In this document: in pieces, positions 6,931 to 9,431 of the stretch
Position numbering within the stretch: the first letter of the stretch is position 1
Layout of the letters: each line of letters begins with the position of its first letter
Assembly (NCBI GenBank): GCA_023426225.1
Contig: JAFABD010000247.1
Span: 1-9,431, forward strand
DNA length: 9,431 bases
Direction of reading: 5' to 3'
Source: Pseudomonadota bacterium
GTDB lineage: Bacteria; Pseudomonadota; Alphaproteobacteria; Sphingomonadales; Sphingomonadaceae
The notes under the pieces: model-generated
Told to the model about the DNA's origin: nothing
The model's database searches: none
The model's input: only the letters and a program-made list of their open reading frames with translations
Program-made: the position numbers and the translations under genes

Positions 6931-6988
6931 GCGGCGGATCGGGGAAGAGGCGGGGGGCTGATTTCCGCCCGCTTCCCCGATCCGCCGC
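6931..6988 (-). terminator. Long perfect hairpin after nirK, likely terminator
   Basis: GCGGCGGATCGGGGAAG (6931-6947) and its exact reverse complement (6972-6988) form a 17-pair perfect stem. The 24-base spacer can extend it with GGCGG (6949-6953) and CCGCC (6965-6969). It begins 28 bases after the nirK stop on the minus strand, where the stem is followed by TTTCC. The T-run is short, so termination there is likely but not certain. Such a stable stem could also protect the 3' end of the nirK transcript from nucleases. Confidence 0.65.
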
Positions 6989-7016
6989 CGATGCGCACCC
7001 CGCAAGGGGGGACGGA

Positions 7017-8102
7017 TCAGTGTCCGCTCTTCGCTGCCGCCGCGGCGTCGATCGCCTGGTTGGGGCGGAACACCGCCGGGTCGGCGGGGCCTTCGACGAC
7101 GAGCAGGCCCTTCAGCCCGCGCTCCATCCGCGACAGCGCATGGTCGACGAGCACGAACTTGCCCGGCACCTCGACCTTGAACTCGGTCATCGCGGCGCCG
7201 CCCGGCGGCACGGTGATCGTCTGCACGTCGGTCATCGGCGCCGAGGTGATCGAGGCAAGCGGCCATGCCCGGTCGAAAATCTCGCCGATGACGTGGAAGC
7301 TCGACGTCTTGTTCGGCCCGCCGACGCCGAAGAAGATGCGCACCGTCTCGCCCGTCCTGGCCTTCAGCGGCCGGTTGGCGAGCGCGTTCGCCGCGCCGTT
7401 GAACACATAATATTCGGGCGTCTCGGCCAGCAGCTTGTCGATGCTCTCGTTGAGCTCGCCCTTGGTGCCGTGCGCCTCGTCGGTATAGATTTCGCCCTGC
7501 ATCACATAGAATTCGTGATCGACCTTGGGCAGCCCCTCGGCCGGCTCGACCAGGATCATGCCGTACATGCCGTTGGCGATGTGCTGCGCCACCATCGGCG
7601 TCGCGCAGTGATAGACGTACAGGCCGGGATTGAGCGCCTTGAAGGTAAAGCCCTTGCTCTCGCCCGGTGCCGCCATCGTCGCCACCGCGCCGCCGCCCGG
7701 TCCGGTCACGGCGTGGAAGTCGACATTGTGCATCATCACGCTGTCGGCGGCGTTCTTCAGCGTCACCTCGACCGTGTCGCCCACGCGCACGCGGACGAAC
7801 GGCCCCGGCACCTTCCCGTTGAACGTCCAGTAATGATAGGTCGTGCCGTCGTCGAGCTTGCCGGTGACTTCGGTCGTCTCCAGGTTGACGCGCACCGTCT
7901 CGGGGTTGCGCCGCGTGATCGGCGGGGGCAGGTCGGTGGCGTCGCGCACCACGTCGCCCGTCACGGCGGCGGCAGTACCCGCCGCGCCCGGTGCGGTCGC
8001 CGCGCCATGGACATGCTGTTCGTCCAGCGCCGCGGCATTCGCCGCCCCGGACATGGCCAGCATGGCGACGCCGGCGGCCAATAGCATCTTTTTACTGAAC
8101 AT
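7017..8102 (-). CDS. nirK: Copper-containing nitrite reductase (NO-forming)
   Basis: Reduces nitrite to nitric oxide in the periplasm, the defining step of denitrification. The 361-residue precursor has a signal peptide (lysines at 4-5, hydrophobic 6-19, cleavage near ANA-24). Both copper sites are complete. Type 1 ligands are H125, C166, H174 and M179; type 2 ligands are H130, H165 and H321; catalytic D128 and H270 are present. C166 to H174 is 8 residues, one fewer than in the classical Alcaligenes enzyme. The run HIANGMYGMILVEP and the motif LVDHALSR resemble the AniA-like class II group. Residues 24-60 form an Ala/Gly-rich linker, and the protein ends KSGH. I chose ATG 8102 because AAAGGG stands 9 bases before it and a signal peptide begins there; the frame to 8213 would run through an Fnr-like box. 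It converges on pseudoazurin and lies downstream of fnr. A plain multicopper oxidase is excluded by the ligand pattern. Confidence 0.95.
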   Translation of the reverse strand: MFSKKMLLAAGVAMLAMSGAANAAALDEQHVHGAATAPGAAGTAAAVTGDVVRDATDLPPPITRRNPETVRVNLETTEVTGKLDDGTTYHYWTFNGKVPGPFVRVRVGDTVEVTLKNAADSVMMHNVDFHAVTGPGGGAVATMAAPGESKGFTFKALNPGLYVYHCATPMVAQHIANGMYGMILVEPAEGLPKVDHEFYVMQGEIYTDEAHGTKGELNESIDKLLAETPEYYVFNGAANALANRPLKARTGETVRIFFGVGGPNKTSSFHVIGEIFDRAWPLASITSAPMTDVQTITVPPGGAAMTEFKVEVPGKFVLVDHALSRMERGLKGLLVVEGPADPAVFRPNQAIDAAAAAKSGH

Positions 8103-8171
8103 CGTCTTTGCCCTTTCTTCGAACTTGTTGGCGACCGGGATAGGAGAACTTGGCGCCGCCCGGTTGCGGCG

Positions 8172-8177
8172 GATCAA
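8172..8177 (-). promoter_or_regulatory. Predicted -10 element of nirK
   Basis: TTGATC on the minus strand stands exactly where a -10 should be if the Fnr-like box at 8200-8213 is centred at -41.5. The transcript would then start near 8165, with a leader of about 63 bases. The hexamer is a weak sigma-70 match, as expected of an activator-dependent promoter. Confidence 0.4.
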
Positions 8178-8199
8178 TTGCGCGGCAGCGTCGGTGAAT

Positions 8200-8213
8200 T
8201 TGACCTGCCTCAC
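8200..8213 (-). promoter_or_regulatory. Fnr-like box for nirK
   Basis: On the minus strand this reads GTGAGGCAGGTCAA; the opposite strand gives TTGACCTGCCTCAC. It lies in the 121-base gap between the fnr stop and the nirK start. It belongs to a 19-base segment (8200-8218) repeated exactly, inverted, at 8962-8980. Confidence 0.7.
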
Positions 8214-8223
8214 TTCGGCGGCA

Positions 8224-8952
8224 TCACCCCTCGGCCAGCGCCTCGAGTCCGGCGAGGTCGAGGATCTGGAGCTCGTGGATGCCCAGCATCCGCACCAGCC
8301 GCGCCGATTTCAGCCCGCCCAGCTCGCGGCTCACCGTCTCGATGCGCAGCCCCAGATAGTCGGCGATGTCGATCCGGCTCATCGGCAGGCACGCGCGCGG
8401 CGGCTGTTCGGCATGCTGTTCGGTGTGGCGCATCATCTGGAGGATGAAGCTCGCCAGCCGCTCGGCCGCGGTCTTGCGCCCCAGCAGGACAAGCTGCTCG
8501 CGCGCCGCCGCCAGCTCGCCCGCCGCGACGGCGTAAAGCCGCCGTTCCATCTCGGGATGCCCCGCGACGAACGCGTCGAAGCGCGTGCGCGAAAAGCGGC
8601 ACAGCGTCGCCGCGCATACCGCCTCGGCGGTAAAGGGGTGGCGGTCCTCCAGCGTGATGCCCAGAAAGTCGCCGGGAAACAGGAAACCCGCGACCTGGCG
8701 CCGCCCGTCGGGAAGCAGCTTCGACAGGCGCAGCACGCCCTGCGTCACGGTGAACACCGCGCCCGCCGCGTCGCCCTCCCAGCACAGCGGCTCGCCCGCC
8801 GCCAGCCGCTTGGTGCTGCCGCCATGGCGGAACGCGGCCAGCGTCGGCGTGTCGAGCACGTTGCACACCGCCAGCGCGCGCGCGGGACAGTCGAAACAGG
8901 GATGGTCGCAGTCGAGCGGGGTCTCGGGACGCGGGCTGTCGCTCAGATACAT
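8224..8952 (-). CDS. Fnr-type oxygen-sensing transcription regulator (Crp/Fnr family)
   Basis: A cytoplasmic DNA-binding regulator that turns on anaerobic genes when its iron-sulfur cluster is intact. The 242-residue product has the Crp/Fnr plan. The N-terminal cysteine cluster (C15, C19, C22, C30) contains C-x2-C-x7-C as in FnrN and FixK-like proteins. A cyclic-nucleotide-binding-like beta barrel follows (about 40-125), with C118 at the place of the fourth cluster ligand of E. coli FNR. The dimer helix is about 135-165. The helix-turn-helix (about 191-216) carries the recognition residues E205, S208 and R209 (ETVSR), the FNR set for TTGA half-sites. This agrees with the TTGA-N6-TCAA/C boxes found in the window. 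GGAG 7 bases before ATG 8952 supports the start. An Fnr-like box 15-28 bases before its own ATG could mean autorepression. A cluster-free Dnr/Nnr NO sensor is less likely because all cysteines are kept. Confidence 0.9.
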   Translation of the reverse strand: MYLSDSPRPETPLDCDHPCFDCPARALAVCNVLDTPTLAAFRHGGSTKRLAAGEPLCWEGDAAGAVFTVTQGVLRLSKLLPDGRRQVAGFLFPGDFLGITLEDRHPFTAEAVCAATLCRFSRTRFDAFVAGHPEMERRLYAVAAGELAAAREQLVLLGRKTAAERLASFILQMMRHTEQHAEQPPRACLPMSRIDIADYLGLRIETVSRELGGLKSARLVRMLGIHELQILDLAGLEALAEG

Positions 8953-8966
8953 GGGCGGGCTCCGAA

Positions 8967-8980
8967 GTGAGGCAGGTCAA
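8967..8980 (+). promoter_or_regulatory. Fnr-like box between fnr and the GNAT-like gene
   Basis: GTGAGGCAGGTCAA read on the plus strand, the same orientation relative to the rightward gene as the nirK box is to nirK. Centred at -41.5, it predicts a transcript start near 9015 for the gene at 9037. For the leftward fnr gene it sits just upstream of the ribosome site, a place suited to blocking expression. Confidence 0.65.
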
Positions 8981-9002
8981 GGCGTTGGGGGAAAGGGGCG
9001 GC

Positions 9003-9008
9003 TAGATC
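9003..9008 (+). promoter_or_regulatory. Predicted -10 element of the GNAT-like gene
   Basis: TAGATC stands at the -10 position set by the Fnr-like box at 8967-8980. It resembles the nirK hexamer TTGATC at the same spacing. The predicted leader is about 22 bases. Confidence 0.4.
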
Positions 9009-9036
9009 GGCCGGGCACACAGACGGGGTGCCAGTC

Positions 9037-9431
9037 ATGTCCATCTTCTCAACAACATCGGTCGGCGCCGGCGATGTCGCGTCGCTCTTCGCACTCGTGC
9101 GCACCTTCGCGCCCGAAACCGCGCCGCAGGACTGGGCCGCCGCCGCGGCGACCCAGCTCGCGGCGGGCGGCATCCTCGGGCTGCGCGGCGCGGGCGGCGA
9201 TTTTCTCGGAATGGCGGCGTGGCGCGTCGCCGTCGCGCCCGACGGCGCGCGCGAACTGTGCATCGACAGCTTCGTGACGATCGAGATCAACGCCGCCGCG
9301 CCCGGCCGCCGCTGCCTTGCCGAGGCGCTGGCCGCGCTGGGCGCCGAACGCGGCTGCACGCGGCTGCGCCAGGTGATCGGCTGCCGGCCCGATGCGCCCG
9401 AAGGGCTCGCGGCGCTCCACAACCATCTGAC
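9037..9431 (+). CDS. GNAT-like protein, partial (3' end outside window)
   Basis: An open frame from ATG 9037 to the window edge, 131 residues with no stop. The layout resembles a Gcn5-related N-acetyltransferase fold: an N-terminal helix region (10-45), a strand pair with a turn (ILGLRGAGGDFLGMAAWRV, about 48-66), then a central strand (LCIDSFVTIEI), a tight APGRRC turn and a helix (about 90-112). A classical R/Q-x-x-G-x-G/A acetyl-CoA loop is not clear; APGRRC is the nearest candidate, so the family call is tentative and the substrate unknown. There is no signal peptide, so it should be cytoplasmic. The ribosome site is weak (ACGGGG about 10 bases upstream). It diverges from fnr, and the Fnr-like box between them is placed to activate it, which suggests a role in low-oxygen or nitrogen-oxide metabolism. 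Confidence 0.6.
   Translation, partial: MSIFSTTSVGAGDVASLFALVRTFAPETAPQDWAAAAATQLAAGGILGLRGAGGDFLGMAAWRVAVAPDGARELCIDSFVTIEINAAAPGRRCLAEALAALGAERGCTRLRQVIGCRPDAPEGLAALHNHL

Noticed and set aside
6548..6998. Short frames on both strands between pseudoazurin and nirK
   Set aside because: The gap is filled with hairpins and terminators; the frames are Arg/Pro-rich without ribosome sites.
7020..8084. 354-codon plus-strand frame
   Set aside because: Antisense to nirK, whose copper ligands are all present on the other strand; the product is Arg/His-rich.
8210..8980. 256-codon minus-strand frame overlapping fnr
   Set aside because: Shadow of fnr in another frame; the fnr frame has the cysteine cluster and helix-turn-helix.
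8943..9426. Minus-strand frames of 159 and 125 codons at the right edge
   Set aside because: They oppose the GNAT-like frame, are Ser/Arg/Ala-rich and have no ribosome site or domain.

Overview
The window is high-GC DNA (about 65-70% by eye) with strongly GC-ended codons. Its gene families are typical of an alphaproteobacterium, most likely a sphingomonad (Sphingomonadaceae). That placement is inferred from composition and protein style, not from a search. There are no rRNA, tRNA or CRISPR signals and no transposase.

Layout from left to right. (1) Bases 1-917, plus strand: the C-terminal part of a PepSY-TM membrane protein, cut by the window edge. (2) Bases 918-2286: a patch of clearly lower GC (one sampled 60-base line is about 45%). 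It holds a DUF4238 N-terminal fragment that stops early, a short unrecognised ORF, a small two-TM protein with a strong ribosome binding site, and two hairpins. It looks like a decayed or acquired insertion. (3) Bases 3686-2287, minus strand: an alginate-export-type outer-membrane porin split by an apparent one-base deletion near 3237. (4) Bases 5977-3683, minus strand: nrdJ, a B12-dependent class II ribonucleotide reductase, whose stop codon overlaps the porin start (ATGA). (5) Bases 6163-6630, plus strand: pseudoazurin, diverging from nrdJ and ending at a good intrinsic terminator. (6) Bases 8102-7017, minus strand: nirK, copper nitrite reductase. (7) Bases 8952-8224, minus strand: an Fnr-type regulator with the cysteines of an oxygen-sensing [4Fe-4S] cluster. 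(8) From 9037, plus strand: a GNAT-like protein running off the right edge.

The right two thirds form a coherent low-oxygen and denitrification module. NirK reduces nitrite to NO in the periplasm, and pseudoazurin is a classical electron donor to it. NrdJ makes deoxynucleotides without oxygen, and the Fnr protein would sense oxygen loss. Four Fnr-like boxes (TTGA-N6-TCAA/C) lie in the promoter regions of nrdJ, pseudoazurin, nirK and the fnr/GNAT-like divergent pair. Three of them share the same 13 bases, TGAGGCAGGTCAA, in the same orientation relative to the downstream gene. At two promoters the box is centred 41.5 bases from a predicted start with similar -10 hexamers (TTGATC, TAGATC). This suggests that the unknown GNAT-like protein belongs to the same regulon. 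No nitric oxide reductase is present in the window.
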